A DNA stretch of 64,000 bases from Dielma sp000508965 (GCA_000508965.1 BAHV02000010.1:62001-126000), one strand, 5' to 3'. Positions 25,015 to 33,048 are shown, counted from the first letter of the stretch. A program made the numbers and translations. Notes: generated by a model not told the origin, from the letters alone.

Positions 25015-26428
25015 TTATTACATCTTCATCCTTAATCACAATTTTAGTAATACAGAAGCCTGCGATATAGGAGATTACTAAACCGATAAAGAAATTCATC
25101 ATGCCTGAAGTACCCTGCATCAGCGGAATAGCAACTAAACCGCTTGGACCCCATGCGTTAGCCATTACTTGGGTCAGCATTACATAAGCACCGCCAAAGC
25201 CGGCACCCAAGCCAGCCGTGATAAATGGTTTGCCCATCGGTAATGTAACACCATAAATCAATGGCTCACCAACGCCTAAGAAGCCAGCTGGCAGCGCACC
25301 GGTGATAACACCTTGTAACCGTCTGTTTTTTACTTTTTTAGCAACTAAGTAAATCGCGATAGCAGCCCCAACCTGACCTGCGCCGGCCATTGCCAGAACC
25401 GGGAATAAAGAGACACCGCCAAAGGTTTCCAGCTGTACTGCATAAATCGGAATTAAACCATGGTGTAAACCAAGCAATACCATTGGCAGGAATAAAGCCG
25501 ACAGGACAAAGCCGCTGATTACTCGAATGACTGGGTTTGTGGAATTAATGATAATAGTTAATACAGAGACTAAGCCATCACTGATGAAACCGGCAATCGG
25601 CATAATGATGAAGATAAATAAGAGACCGCCGATCAATAAACTGGTAAATGGCGTAACGATCAGATCTAAAACATCAGGTACGCGTTTACGGATATTCTTT
25701 TCAATTTTAGAAAGTACCCAGACACCAAAGATTACACCGATGATACCGCCTTTACCAGTTGTCAGGATTGATTCAAGAGGTACCGTTTCATTATATAAAC
25801 CGATCATTTTTGAGATTTCAACAATATTGCCGCCAATGCTGATAGCACCGATCATACCGCCCAAAGCCGGTGTAGCGCCGAATACTTCAGCTGAACGAAT
25901 ACCAGTATAGATTGCGAAATAGCTTAAGAATGCACCGCCTGTCAGACTGAACAGCAATTGAATCATGGTCCATGCCTGTCCGGCAATAACTCCATCGCTC
26001 ATTAATTGACCGATCAAAGAACCAAAACCATTAAATAAACCGGCTGCGATAACAGCAGGAATCAATGGAATAAAGATTTCGGCAATCAGCTTCATGCCTT
26101 CTTTTAATTTGCTTTGTTTCTGCTGATTTTTGATTTCAGCCTTGTTTTCCTGCCAGTCTGTCGATACTGCATCTCTTGGCAAACCTAATTCTTCAACACA
26201 GATATCGGTTACTTTTTTAGCCTTGCCTGGCCCTAATATAATCTGATAATAATCACCCTCATTGACAAGTCCTAAAACACCTTCAAGCGCTTTAATTTGA
26301 TCCTTATCAACAAGCTCTGTATTTTTGCAAGTCACACGCAGGCGTGTCATGCAGTTAGCCGCCTTTACAACATTTTCTTTTCCGCCAAGTAATGATACGA
26401 TCTGCTTGGCTAATTCAAGATTGGTCAT
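25007..26428 (-). CDS. murP: PTS transporter EIIBC for MurNAc or MurNAc-GlcNAc (MurP)
   Basis: A 473-residue membrane permease. The N-terminal EIIB domain has phospho-Cys26 in A-A-N-C-M-T-R-L-R. After a linker at about 90-105, an EIIC domain of the glucose superfamily follows, with about ten helices and a G-V-G-E-P-L-I-Y-G motif for sugar binding. No EIIA domain is fused, as in known MurP proteins, which borrow a soluble EIIA. It imports and phosphorylates muropeptide-derived MurNAc-GlcNAc. ATG 26428 begins M-T-N-L-E-L-A-K; the upstream open frame overlaps murQ and is not coding. Confidence 0.93.
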   Translation of the reverse strand: MTNLELAKQIVSLLGGKENVVKAANCMTRLRVTCKNTELVDKDQIKALEGVLGLVNEGDYYQIILGPGKAKKVTDICVEELGLPRDAVSTDWQENKAEIKNQQKQSKLKEGMKLIAEIFIPLIPAVIAAGLFNGFGSLIGQLMSDGVIAGQAWTMIQLLFSLTGGAFLSYFAIYTGIRSAEVFGATPALGGMIGAISIGGNIVEISKMIGLYNETVPLESILTTGKGGIIGVIFGVWVLSKIEKNIRKRVPDVLDLIVTPFTSLLIGGLLFIFIIMPIAGFISDGLVSVLTIIINSTNPVIRVISGFVLSALFLPMVLLGLHHGLIPIYAVQLETFGGVSLFPVLAMAGAGQVGAAIAIYLVAKKVKNRRLQGVITGALPAGFLGVGEPLIYGVTLPMGKPFITAGLGAGFGGAYVMLTQVMANAWGPSGLVAIPLMQGTSGMMNFFIGLVISYIAGFCITKIVIKDEDVINV

Positions 26429-26429
26429 G

Positions 26430-27335
26430 TTAATCCTCCTTTGTATCCATGATTTCCTGAATACGTCCCTTTGCTTTGCATAAAGCTTTTTCAGCACTGT
26501 CCTTATCACAATCAAGCAACACCATGACAATTGCTGTTTTCACTGATCCATCGGCTTTTTCCAGGGTTGCCTGTGCAGTTTCTTGACTGCAGTCAGTTAC
26601 CGAGCATATGATGTTTATGCCTCTGGTAATCAGCTTCTGGTTTGACATTTTCACATCTACCATATAATTGTTGTAAACTTTACCGATGCGGATCATGCTG
26701 ATGGTTGAAATCATATTCAGCACCAGCTTGGTTGCAGTACCGGCTTTTAACCGGGTAGAACCGGTTAAAACTTCAGGCCCGGGTTCAACAACAATCGTAT
26801 GCTCACACATCGCTTCGATTTCACTGCTGCGGTTACAAACCAGACCGCAGGTGAAGGCGTTGATGCTTGCCGCGTATTCAAGACCGCCGATGACATAAGG
26901 TGTGCGTCCGCTTGCCGCTACACCGATTACGACATCTTTTTCATTCAGGCCGATCTTTTTCAAGTCATCAACAGCAAATTGCTTTGAATCCTCCGCGCCT
27001 TCTACTGCTTTCACAAATGCATTGTCGCCGCCGGCAATCAGACCGACCACCGTGTTATAATCAACCCCAAAAGTAGGCGGACATTCAACTGCGTCCAAGA
27101 GTCCCAGCCGACCGCTTGTACCTGCACCGATATAAATAATTCGGCCGCCTTTTTCAAGGGCATCACTGGTTATCGTTATCACCTTTTCAATCATGTCAAT
27201 CTGACTTTCAATACATTTTACAGCATTGTAGTCTTCTTGATTCATCGTTGTGATGGCCTCACGAATACTCATGGCACTTAGGTGAACGGTGTTGGGATTC
27301 ACCTGCTCAGTTGTCATTTTACTTAAATCTATCAT
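26430..27335 (-). CDS. murQ: N-acetylmuramic acid 6-phosphate etherase
   Basis: A 301-residue cytosolic lyase that removes the lactyl ether of MurNAc6P to give GlcNAc6P and D-lactate. The SIS-domain phosphate-binding loop I-G-A-G-T-S-G-R-L-G and the following D-A-V-E-C-P-P-T-F-G block with the catalytic Glu are the MurQ hallmark. The C-terminal helical UBA-like extension is also present. ATG 27335 follows GGAGGTAA. It is the first gene of the operon, behind a palindromic operator and a cre-like site. Confidence 0.96.
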   Translation of the reverse strand: MIDLSKMTTEQVNPNTVHLSAMSIREAITTMNQEDYNAVKCIESQIDMIEKVITITSDALEKGGRIIYIGAGTSGRLGLLDAVECPPTFGVDYNTVVGLIAGGDNAFVKAVEGAEDSKQFAVDDLKKIGLNEKDVVIGVAASGRTPYVIGGLEYAASINAFTCGLVCNRSSEIEAMCEHTIVVEPGPEVLTGSTRLKAGTATKLVLNMISTISMIRIGKVYNNYMVDVKMSNQKLITRGINIICSVTDCSQETAQATLEKADGSVKTAIVMVLLDCDKDSAEKALCKAKGRIQEIMDTKED

Positions 27336-27363
27336 TGAATTACCTCCATGACTACACAATAAA

Positions 27364-27377
27364 CAAAAGCGCTTTCA
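27364..27377 (-). promoter_or_regulatory. Possible catabolite-responsive element upstream of murQ
   Basis: Minus-strand TGAAAGCGCTTTTG matches the cre consensus TGWNANCGNTNWCA at all but the last two bases. Confidence 0.45.
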
Positions 27378-27401
27378 TTTGCAATAGTTTAAAAATAATG
27401 T

Positions 27402-27414
27402 GAAACATTGTTTC
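27402..27414. promoter_or_regulatory. Palindrome GAAAC-ATT-GTTTC, probable MurR operator
   Basis: A perfect 5+5 inverted repeat about 70 bp upstream of murQ, between murQ and murR. RpiR-family regulators bind such GAAA/TTTC palindromes. Assignment to the adjacent MurR is inference. Confidence 0.55.
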
Positions 27415-27469
27415 GTATATTGGCATTTTTTTATGCCTATGCATGTCAAAATTTCAATCTCAAGCGAAG

Positions 27470-27493
27470 AAAAAACACCGGCGAACCAGTGTT
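27470..27493 (-). terminator. Terminator after murR
   Basis: Minus-strand AACACTGG-TTCG-CCGGTGTT followed by T-rich sequence; it separates murR from the murQPG operon. Confidence 0.8.
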
Positions 27494-28346
27494 ATTCCTC
27501 TTCCTTTTTCTCAAGTAATTTATTGGTGGCAATAATCTTATCCATGGATTGTGAGTGTACTCTGGCAAGATATGCCTGATAGAGAATATCAACTACGCTC
27601 AGCTGTGAAATGCGGCTAGATCCGGCGCTGATCCTTAAAGGTGCTTCGATCTGGGGAACATATAAATTATAGTCACTGAGCGAAATCAGCTTGCTGCTGC
27701 CATACTTTGTTACCGCCACGATAATACCGCCGCGCTGCTTGATATTGCGGGCCATTTCGATGATTTCCTTCGTTAAGCCAGAGTAGGAGAAAATGATGGC
27801 GACTTCACCCTGTTCGATGTTGGTCGATGAAACAAGCTGCAAGTGAATATCTTCATATAGGATCGTTTTCTTATTGATGCGCTCAAGCTTTTGCTGTAAA
27901 TCCCGGGCAACTAAAAAGCTGGCGCCGATACCAAACAGATAAACATAGCGGCATGCTGACAGCAGATCAACGATAGTATTCAATTCCTGAAAATCAAGCA
28001 GGCTGAAAGTATTTTGAATGGCATGAATATTTTCATTTAGTGCATTGATAATGATTGTCTGCACATTTTCACCGCTGCTGTTTTGAATGTTTGCCTGTTC
28101 CAGCTCTCTGGAAAAATCAAGGTCATTCAGCAGGGCAAGTTTCAGTTCCTTAAAGCCCTTGAAGCCATTCTTCTTGCAGATACGGACAATCGTAGCCGGT
28201 GAACAATAGCATTTTTTAGCCAAGGTATGAATATCGATCGCCGTAGCTTCACGAGTTTGATTCAACAGGTAAACCAAAACGTCACGCTCACTGGCGGTTG
28301 CTTTTTGTTTATAGTAGGTTTCTAATCGATAAAGGGCTTTTTTCAT
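27492..28346 (-). CDS. murR: MurR/RpiR-family regulator of MurNAc catabolism
   Basis: A 284-residue regulator. The N-terminal HTH_6 (about 15-80) includes C-S-P-A-T-I-V-R-I-C-K-K-N-G-F-K-G-F. The C-terminal SIS sugar-phosphate isomerase domain includes F-G-I-G-A-S and I-I-F-S-Y-S-G-L-T-K. In E. coli, MurR represses murQP and is relieved by MurNAc6P. Here it is encoded directly upstream of murQ on the same strand but behind its own terminator. GAGGATGT precedes ATG 28346. Confidence 0.9.
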   Translation of the reverse strand: MKKALYRLETYYKQKATASERDVLVYLLNQTREATAIDIHTLAKKCYCSPATIVRICKKNGFKGFKELKLALLNDLDFSRELEQANIQNSSGENVQTIIINALNENIHAIQNTFSLLDFQELNTIVDLLSACRYVYLFGIGASFLVARDLQQKLERINKKTILYEDIHLQLVSSTNIEQGEVAIIFSYSGLTKEIIEMARNIKQRGGIIVAVTKYGSSKLISLSDYNLYVPQIEAPLRISAGSSRISQLSVVDILYQAYLARVHSQSMDKIIATNKLLEKKEEE

Positions 28347-28402
28347 TCAGCACATCCTCTCACTACATATTATACACTAAAAAGTTCAATGCCGTCTTGG
28401 TG

Positions 28403-29254
28403 TCACACATTGTTACTTTCTGAATGATAGTATTTGATACAGATGCCGTTAGCTTTCTGCAGCGTTCTGCCGGATAATAATAGCTGCTTGGCATTTTTTT
28501 GAAGCGTTGTATTTTCTTCATAATTCACATAATCCGCGGTTTCATTTTCTCTGTCGGGCCATACCCGTTCAATGAATTGGTCAGCGTTATCTTCAAGCGC
28601 ATAAATTAAATAATCCTTTTTAAACTGCATGATACCAGCGCTTTCATCAAGACATTCATCAAGCTGAGGGGAGAGCAGCCAGCTGGAACAATGAAAGATC
28701 GGTACAATGCCATTAAAGTAATGAACCGCTTGCTGATAAGCGTCAGTTATGTCCGCTGTTGTCAGACGTGGTCCGGCTGGCACATGGACATTCAGCAGAA
28801 CGCTGTTTTTAGGAAGATAAATTTCTGCTGACTGTATCTCATTATCAATTGCTTTTGGTTCAAATTCAAGCCTTCCAAGACGTGTGATCTTGCCTTCAAT
28901 CAAACGGTCAAGAAACATCCACATCATCGGAAGAATGCCATACACGTTAAAATAGTGATGACAAAGGATTGCCCATTCATACAGATCCTTACAGCCATCA
29001 AGACATATAGCCGCTTCTTGACTTGTTTTGGCTTTCAGGTAGCGCTGATAGAATAAGTGAGTATAGAATTTTAAATACAGCCGATATTTTAATAATTCAT
29101 CGAATTGCTCAAAATGCTGAAATAAAGCATCTTTATGCATATAAAACAGATGGGTTAAATAGGGTTCGTCTGTCAGTTCAAGCGTGTTCAGCGTCTGCAG
29201 CATCACCTCAGTAAAGCCGGCATTTTTTAAGTATTCATTTAATGATAATTTCAT
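28403..29254 (-). CDS. Acyltransferase-domain protein (GNAT-like C-terminal, DUF5596-type)
   Basis: A 283-residue cytosolic protein. The N-terminal helical half (M-K-L-S-L-N-E-Y-L then L-Y-M-H-K-D-A-L-F) and a C-terminal half with R-L-G-R-L-E-F-E-P and L-N-V-H-V-P-A-G-P-R-L match a family annotated as acyltransferase-domain proteins with a GNAT-like fold. The substrate is unknown. ATG 29254 follows AAAGGAAAC. The gene is preceded by a promoter, an 18-codon leader ORF and a terminator-like hairpin, suggesting attenuation. The neighbouring MurNAc genes suggest, but do not prove, an amino-sugar or cell-wall link. Confidence 0.65.
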   Translation of the reverse strand: MKLSLNEYLKNAGFTEVMLQTLNTLELTDEPYLTHLFYMHKDALFQHFEQFDELLKYRLYLKFYTHLFYQRYLKAKTSQEAAICLDGCKDLYEWAILCHHYFNVYGILPMMWMFLDRLIEGKITRLGRLEFEPKAIDNEIQSAEIYLPKNSVLLNVHVPAGPRLTTADITDAYQQAVHYFNGIVPIFHCSSWLLSPQLDECLDESAGIMQFKKDYLIYALEDNADQFIERVWPDRENETADYVNYEENTTLQKNAKQLLLSGRTLQKANGICIKYYHSESNNV

Positions 29255-29273
29255 AGTTTCCTTTCTTTCCATC

Positions 29274-29297
29274 AAAAAAAGACCTTCTCAGAAGGTC
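29274..29297 (-). terminator. Terminator-like hairpin in the leader of the acyltransferase gene
   Basis: Minus-strand GACCTTC-TGA-GAAGGTC followed by seven T, ending 20 bases before ATG 29254. It is either an attenuator or the end of the small leader transcript. Confidence 0.8.
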
Positions 29298-29318
29298 AGA
29301 CAAACACACCGATGGAAT

Positions 29319-29375
29319 TCATTGGCAATGATGAGTGTTCGTCATGATTCTGTAGCTTTGCTTCCCATTTTTCAT
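29319..29375 (-). CDS. 18-residue leader peptide ORF
   Basis: ATG 29375 to TGA 29319-29321, preceded by GATGAGGTGATC (good Shine-Dalgarno). It encodes M-K-N-G-K-Q-S-Y-R then I-M-T-N-T-H-H-C-Q. It lies between a consensus promoter and the terminator-like hairpin upstream of the acyltransferase gene, the arrangement of a leader-peptide attenuator. No translation evidence beyond the SD. Confidence 0.45.
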   Translation of the reverse strand: MKNGKQSYRIMTNTHHCQ

Positions 29376-29402
29376 AACGATCACCTCATCTTTCTTGCCT
29401 TT

Positions 29403-29431
29403 ATTGTATTTTAAATCATTCTATAATGCAA
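29403..29431 (-). promoter_or_regulatory. Promoter of the leader ORF/acyltransferase transcript
   Basis: Minus-strand TTGCAT (29426-29431), 17-bp spacer, TACAAT (29403-29408). Confidence 0.65.
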
Positions 29432-29437
29432 GGGTGT

Positions 29438-29869
29438 TTATTGCTTTTCAGCCGTCAGCTTTTTCAGCATCAGGAAATATATAATCATACCGATGCCGAC
29501 TAAGATGTGACCAATACCTGAGATGCCGGATATTGCGGCATCAAAGCCGCGGTTTAATGTCATACCCTGAACTTGCGTAACACCACGTACGATCAGCATA
29601 ATGACCATGACGGCAACACCAAGATTGTAAATCAGATAGAATTTCTTGAAATTTTTATGTCCGATTAAATTTACATTCATTTGAAATAATGCGGCCAGCA
29701 GGAAGAAAACCATGCCCAACAGAAACAGGTGAGTGTGTACGACACCTAAGGTTGTCACACCGCTGAAACCATTGAATTTAGTAAATTCGCGATAGAATAC
29801 ACCGCCGGCCATTGCCAGCAGCGCATAGGTAAAAGCTGTATTAATTAATAAATTTTTAGATTTTTTCAT
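29438..29869 (-). CDS. DUF2871 family membrane protein
   Basis: A 143-residue protein with four predicted membrane helices. Histidines lie in H-T-H-L-F-L-L-G-M (second helix) and G-I-G-H-I-L-V-G-I-G (fourth helix), a pattern like heme-copper-oxidase-type helices. The H-x-H and helix pattern match the DUF2871 family. The function is unknown. A 15-bp palindrome overlaps the -10 of its promoter, so a TetR-type repressor probably controls it; none is encoded nearby. Confidence 0.8.
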   Translation of the reverse strand: MKKSKNLLINTAFTYALLAMAGGVFYREFTKFNGFSGVTTLGVVHTHLFLLGMVFFLLAALFQMNVNLIGHKNFKKFYLIYNLGVAVMVIMLIVRGVTQVQGMTLNRGFDAAISGISGIGHILVGIGMIIYFLMLKKLTAEKQ

Positions 29870-29889
29870 AATGAACCCCTTTCGTTAAT

Positions 29890-29931
29890 ATGAACATTGT
29901 TCATTATAGAGTGTCAAAGGGAATGCGTCAA
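29890..29931 (-). promoter_or_regulatory. Promoter of the DUF2871 gene with overlapping palindromic operator
   Basis: Minus-strand TTGACG (29926-29931), 17-bp spacer, TATAAT (29903-29908). The palindrome ATGAACA-T-TGTTCAT occupies 29890-29904, touching the -10 and start point, a classic repressor position. Confidence 0.7.
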
Positions 29932-30049
29932 TTTGAATGCTCATATAAATCAGAAAGCTTTCACCTGTTGTTCAGCAAATGTTCACAATCAGCGTCTATA
30001 ATGCAGTCATCATCAAAGAGTAACATCCTATGCGGATTGAAAGGAGATG

Positions 30050-30166
30050 ATGGCCGGTATTATAAATAAAAAATCGATTTCATTTTATCAGGAAGCAAGC
30101 CCCCAGCTTACCCTAAGCTTCCTGAAACTATTTACTCCTATCCCTAAATTGAATGATAATCAATAA
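30050..30166 (+). CDS. Possible 38-residue small ORF or antisense RNA transcript
   Basis: ATG 30050 (ATG 30047 also in frame) follows AAAGGAGA closely. It encodes a 38-residue peptide beginning M-A-G-I-I-N-K-K with no clear domain. TATAAT at about 29998 could be its -10. A strong hairpin follows the stop codon. The Shine-Dalgarno spacing is short, so the transcript may act mainly as RNA. It converges on the 34-residue membrane peptide gene at 30198-30302. Confidence 0.35.
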   Translation: MAGIINKKSISFYQEASPQLTLSFLKLFTPIPKLNDNQ

Positions 30167-30197
30167 ACATCATGAGGCTTACTCATGATGTTTATTA
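30166..30197. terminator. Shared hairpin between two converging small genes
   Basis: AAACATCATGAG-x5-CTCATGATGTTT, a perfect 12-bp stem. The U-tracts on both sides are weak (TTTATTATT and TTTATTGATT). Confidence 0.65.
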
Positions 30198-30302
30198 TTA
30201 GACGGGAAAGCGGCTATTTGTTTTATGCCGGATCCATTCTTTTAATATATTTAAACCAATCATCATTAAACTAATGATTATAATTATACCTAATTCAGAC
30301 AT
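30198..30302 (-). CDS. 34-residue single-helix membrane peptide, candidate type I toxin
   Basis: ATG 30302 follows GGAGGTGAACC, an optimal Shine-Dalgarno. The peptide has one hydrophobic helix (I-I-I-I-I-S-L-M-M-I-G-L) followed by a basic tail (W-I-R-H-K-T then N-S-R). A consensus promoter lies 40 bp upstream, and a convergent transcript shares its 3' hairpin. Size, helix and convergent-RNA arrangement resemble Gram-positive type I toxins (Fst, TxpA, BsrG), but there is no sequence match I recognise. It could instead be a small regulatory membrane peptide. Confidence 0.6.
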   Translation of the reverse strand: MSELGIIIIISLMMIGLNILKEWIRHKTNSRFPV

Positions 30303-30349
30303 CGGTTCACCTCCAATTAGTTAGCCAAGACTAATCTTTATTCAATTTC

Positions 30350-30378
30350 AGTATACTCATTCCTGTCATGCCTGTCAA
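30350..30378 (-). promoter_or_regulatory. Consensus promoter of the 34-residue membrane peptide
   Basis: Minus-strand TTGACA (30373-30378), exactly 17 bp, TATACT (30350-30355). Confidence 0.8.
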
Positions 30379-30418
30379 GCTGGATGCGGTAATAATAGTT
30401 GTAATAAAAAGCTCTGCC

Positions 30419-30470
30419 TTGACAAAAGGTGGTTGAAAAGCTACTATAAATAATGTTCATTAGTAAACTA
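30419..30470 (+). promoter_or_regulatory. Promoter and possible operator of the second MATE gene
   Basis: TTGACA 30419-30424, 17-bp spacer, TACTAT 30442-30447. The imperfect palindrome GTTCATTAGTAAAC lies over the start point and shares GTTCAT with the DUF2871 operator. Confidence 0.5.
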
Positions 30471-30496
30471 TTTAAGGAAAGTAAGGTTGATAGAGG

Positions 30497-31885
30497 ATGA
30501 AAAATGAAGCAAATCTAGGCAGCGAGAGTGTAGGAAAGCTGCTGTTTAAGCTGTCTTTGCCAGCTATTGTCGCACAGCTGATCAATGTTATGTATAATAT
30601 GGTAGACCGGATGTATATCGGTCACATTCCCAATGTAGGTGCCAGCGCATTGACAGGAGTGGGGGTAACGATGCCGGTCATCATGGCTATCTCGGCTTTT
30701 GCGGCTTTAGTCAGTATGGGCGGTGCGCCGCGCTCATCAATTATGATGGGTAAAAATGATAAGGAACACGCAGAACAGATCCTTGGCAACTGCACGATTC
30801 TGCTCTTTGTCTTAGCATTAATTTTGACCATTGTGTTTATGCTGTATGGAAAATCAATTCTTATGCTGTTTGGCGCCAGTGATACGACCATCGGCTATGC
30901 TTGGGATTATATGCGCATTTACACATTAGGTACTTTGTTTGTACAGATTTCTTTGGGCTTAAACGCATTTATCACATCGCAGGGTTATGCGAAAACAAGT
31001 ATGATGACAGTATTGATCGGTGCTTGCTGCAACATTATTTTAGATCCGGTTTTCATCTTTGTTTTTGATATGGGCGTTGCCGGTGCCGCATGGGCGACCA
31101 TTCTCTCACAGGCAATTTCTTCAATCTGGGTATTAAAATTTCTGTTCTCAGAAAAGAGCTTTCTGCGGATCAAGCCTAAGTATTTTAAATTATCTGCACG
31201 GGTTGTATTGCCATGTCTTGCCCTCGGTTTATCACCATTTATCATGCAGTTTACGGAAAGTGTTATATCCGTCTGCTTTAATACGTCTTTATTAAAATAT
31301 GGCGGTGACATTGCCGTCGGTGCGATGACGATCTTAACGAGTGTCATGCAATTTTCAATGCTGCCGCTGCAAGGTTTGACCCAGGGTGCGCAGCCGATTA
31401 TCAGCTTTAACTATGGGGCTGGTAATGCGGATCGTGTGAAAAAGGCATTTAAACTTTTGCTGATCAGCTGTCTTGTTTATTCTACGGCGCTATGGGCAAT
31501 CGCGATTTTCTTACCGCAGGTATTCATCGGCATCTTTACCAATGATGCGCAGTTGATGGTATTCAGTGAAAAAGCGATGCGGGTTTATATGGCGGTATCG
31601 TTAATGTTTGGCGCACAGATTGCCTGCCAGCAGACATTTATTGCCTTAGGCAATGCCAAGGCTTCTATCTTTTTGGCACTGCTTCGTAAGGTGCTGCTGC
31701 TGATTCCATTGATTTTTGTGCTGCCGATGTTTATGAGCGATCAGACAATGGCTGTCTTTATGGCTGAACCAATCGCTGATTTCATCGCTGTTTCTGTCAC
31801 CGTTACAATGTTTACGATTTCCTTTAAAAAGCTGATCAATAAAATGAATCAGCCAATAAAGGAACAGCTTGATCCGGCCTGTTAA
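30497..31885 (+). CDS. MATE family efflux transporter
   Basis: A 462-residue antiporter with twelve helices. The first helix region has L-S-L-P-A-I-V-A-Q-L-I and N-M-V-D-R-M-Y-I-G-H, and P-L-Q-G-L-T-Q-G-A-Q-P-I-I-S-F-N-Y-G in the middle is a strong signature of the MepA/DinF branch. It exports cationic compounds driven by Na+ or H+. It is only distantly similar to the other MATE protein at 19184. A TetR-like operator over the start point suggests drug-inducible expression. Confidence 0.92.
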   Translation: MKNEANLGSESVGKLLFKLSLPAIVAQLINVMYNMVDRMYIGHIPNVGASALTGVGVTMPVIMAISAFAALVSMGGAPRSSIMMGKNDKEHAEQILGNCTILLFVLALILTIVFMLYGKSILMLFGASDTTIGYAWDYMRIYTLGTLFVQISLGLNAFITSQGYAKTSMMTVLIGACCNIILDPVFIFVFDMGVAGAAWATILSQAISSIWVLKFLFSEKSFLRIKPKYFKLSARVVLPCLALGLSPFIMQFTESVISVCFNTSLLKYGGDIAVGAMTILTSVMQFSMLPLQGLTQGAQPIISFNYGAGNADRVKKAFKLLLISCLVYSTALWAIAIFLPQVFIGIFTNDAQLMVFSEKAMRVYMAVSLMFGAQIACQQTFIALGNAKASIFLALLRKVLLLIPLIFVLPMFMSDQTMAVFMAEPIADFIAVSVTVTMFTISFKKLINKMNQPIKEQLDPAC

Positions 31886-31892
31886 TAAATGA

Positions 31893-31921
31893 GCATTGAC
31901 CCCATCGTCAATGCTTTTTTG
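31893..31921 (+). terminator. Terminator after the second MATE gene
   Basis: GCATTGAC-CCCATC-GTCAATGC followed by six T. Confidence 0.85.
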
Positions 31922-31967
31922 AGTTTTATGATAAATCTGTTATAATTAGAAAAAAAGAGGGATTGAA

Positions 31968-32999
31968 GTGGCTACTATAAAGGATATTTCGCGTGAATTG
32001 AATCTGGGGGTTTCAACCGTGTCAATGGCATTGAATGGGAATCCCCGTATTTCTAAGGCAACCAGAGAATTAGTGCTGAAAAAAGCTAAAGAATTAAAAT
32101 ATGTGAAGAATACAGCGGCGGTTGATTTGCAGAAGGGTAAAACCAATTTGATTTTATTGGTTGTTAATGATCCGGCACGTACTTTCTTTGCGGAAACAAT
32201 TAATCGGATTCAGCGGGAGGTTGCCCGTCACGGTTATGATTTTTTGATTGCAACAACCTTTGAAGGACATGATGAGACAGCGAAGCGATACATCAAGGAG
32301 CGCCGCGCTGATGCGGTGATTGTTTATACATCGACAATCTCGGAGGCGTTTATTCTTGAAAATGCTTCTGAGTCATTTCCAATCTTTATTTTAGGACGGG
32401 AAATCTGCGGGGAGCATGTATACAGCTTTCAAAAGCCCAATGATGTGCAGTCTGAGGGTGTTAACTACTTGATTGAAAAGGGTCATCAGCACATTGCTTT
32501 TGTGAAAGGCTCCCCTTATTCATTAGGAACTCAGCGCAAATTTAAAGGCTATTTGGCCGGTTTGCGCGATCATGGTCTGCCGATTGATGAACAGCTGATT
32601 TTTGATGCGAATGGCAGTGACCGCATGGATGGTTATCGGATTACTGAAAAGATCATTCCGCATATCAGAGAGCTGGATGCTGTCATATACAGCAATGATG
32701 AAATTGCGATTGGCGGCATGGAATGTCTGAAAAAGCATCAAATCAACATCCCTGAGGATGTTTCAATCCTTGGCAGCAACAATACACCTTTGGCTGAATA
32801 TGTATCACCCAAGCTGACCTCGGTAGGTTCAAATTACTCCAGTGATATCTTTCCGATGCTTATTGATACATTGGTTGCACTGATTGAAGGCAAGGAAGTT
32901 CAGAAGCAGATCCAAGCTCTTTCTGAAATGCCGGTGAATATGCAAATTGCGGAGCGGGAAACTGTTCAAGACAGACTCGAAAACAAGGCTGATTCTTAA
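31968..32999 (+). CDS. LacI-family regulator of the sulfated-glycoside operon
   Basis: A 343-residue repressor. The N-terminal LacI HTH (T-I-K-D-I-S-R-E-L-N-L-G-V-S-T-V-S-M-A-L-N-G) is followed by a hinge helix and a periplasmic-binding-protein-like effector domain ending with T-P-L-A-E-Y-V-S-P-K-L-T-S-V. The start is GTG 31968 after AAGAGGGA. A terminator closes the gene, and the downstream promoter carries two GAAACGTTTC palindromes. This makes it the probable local repressor of the PTS-sulfatase operon. The inducer is unknown, presumably the imported sugar phosphate. Confidence 0.9.
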   Translation: MATIKDISRELNLGVSTVSMALNGNPRISKATRELVLKKAKELKYVKNTAAVDLQKGKTNLILLVVNDPARTFFAETINRIQREVARHGYDFLIATTFEGHDETAKRYIKERRADAVIVYTSTISEAFILENASESFPIFILGREICGEHVYSFQKPNDVQSEGVNYLIEKGHQHIAFVKGSPYSLGTQRKFKGYLAGLRDHGLPIDEQLIFDANGSDRMDGYRITEKIIPHIRELDAVIYSNDEIAIGGMECLKKHQINIPEDVSILGSNNTPLAEYVSPKLTSVGSNYSSDIFPMLIDTLVALIEGKEVQKQIQALSEMPVNMQIAERETVQDRLENKADS

Positions 33000-33010
33000 T
33001 CAGCTTTTTA
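32988..33010 (+). terminator. Terminator after the lacI-type gene
   Basis: GCTGATT-CTT-AATCAGC then TTTTTAT; it overlaps the stop codon. Confidence 0.75.
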
Positions 33011-33026
33011 TTTGGTCAATTATTAA

Positions 33027-33040
33027 TTGAAACGTTTCAA
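33027..33040. promoter_or_regulatory. Upstream LacI-type operator
   Basis: Perfect 14-bp palindrome TTGAAACGTTTCAA with central CG, upstream of the -35. Confidence 0.8.
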
Positions 33041-33048
33041 ATTGATTG

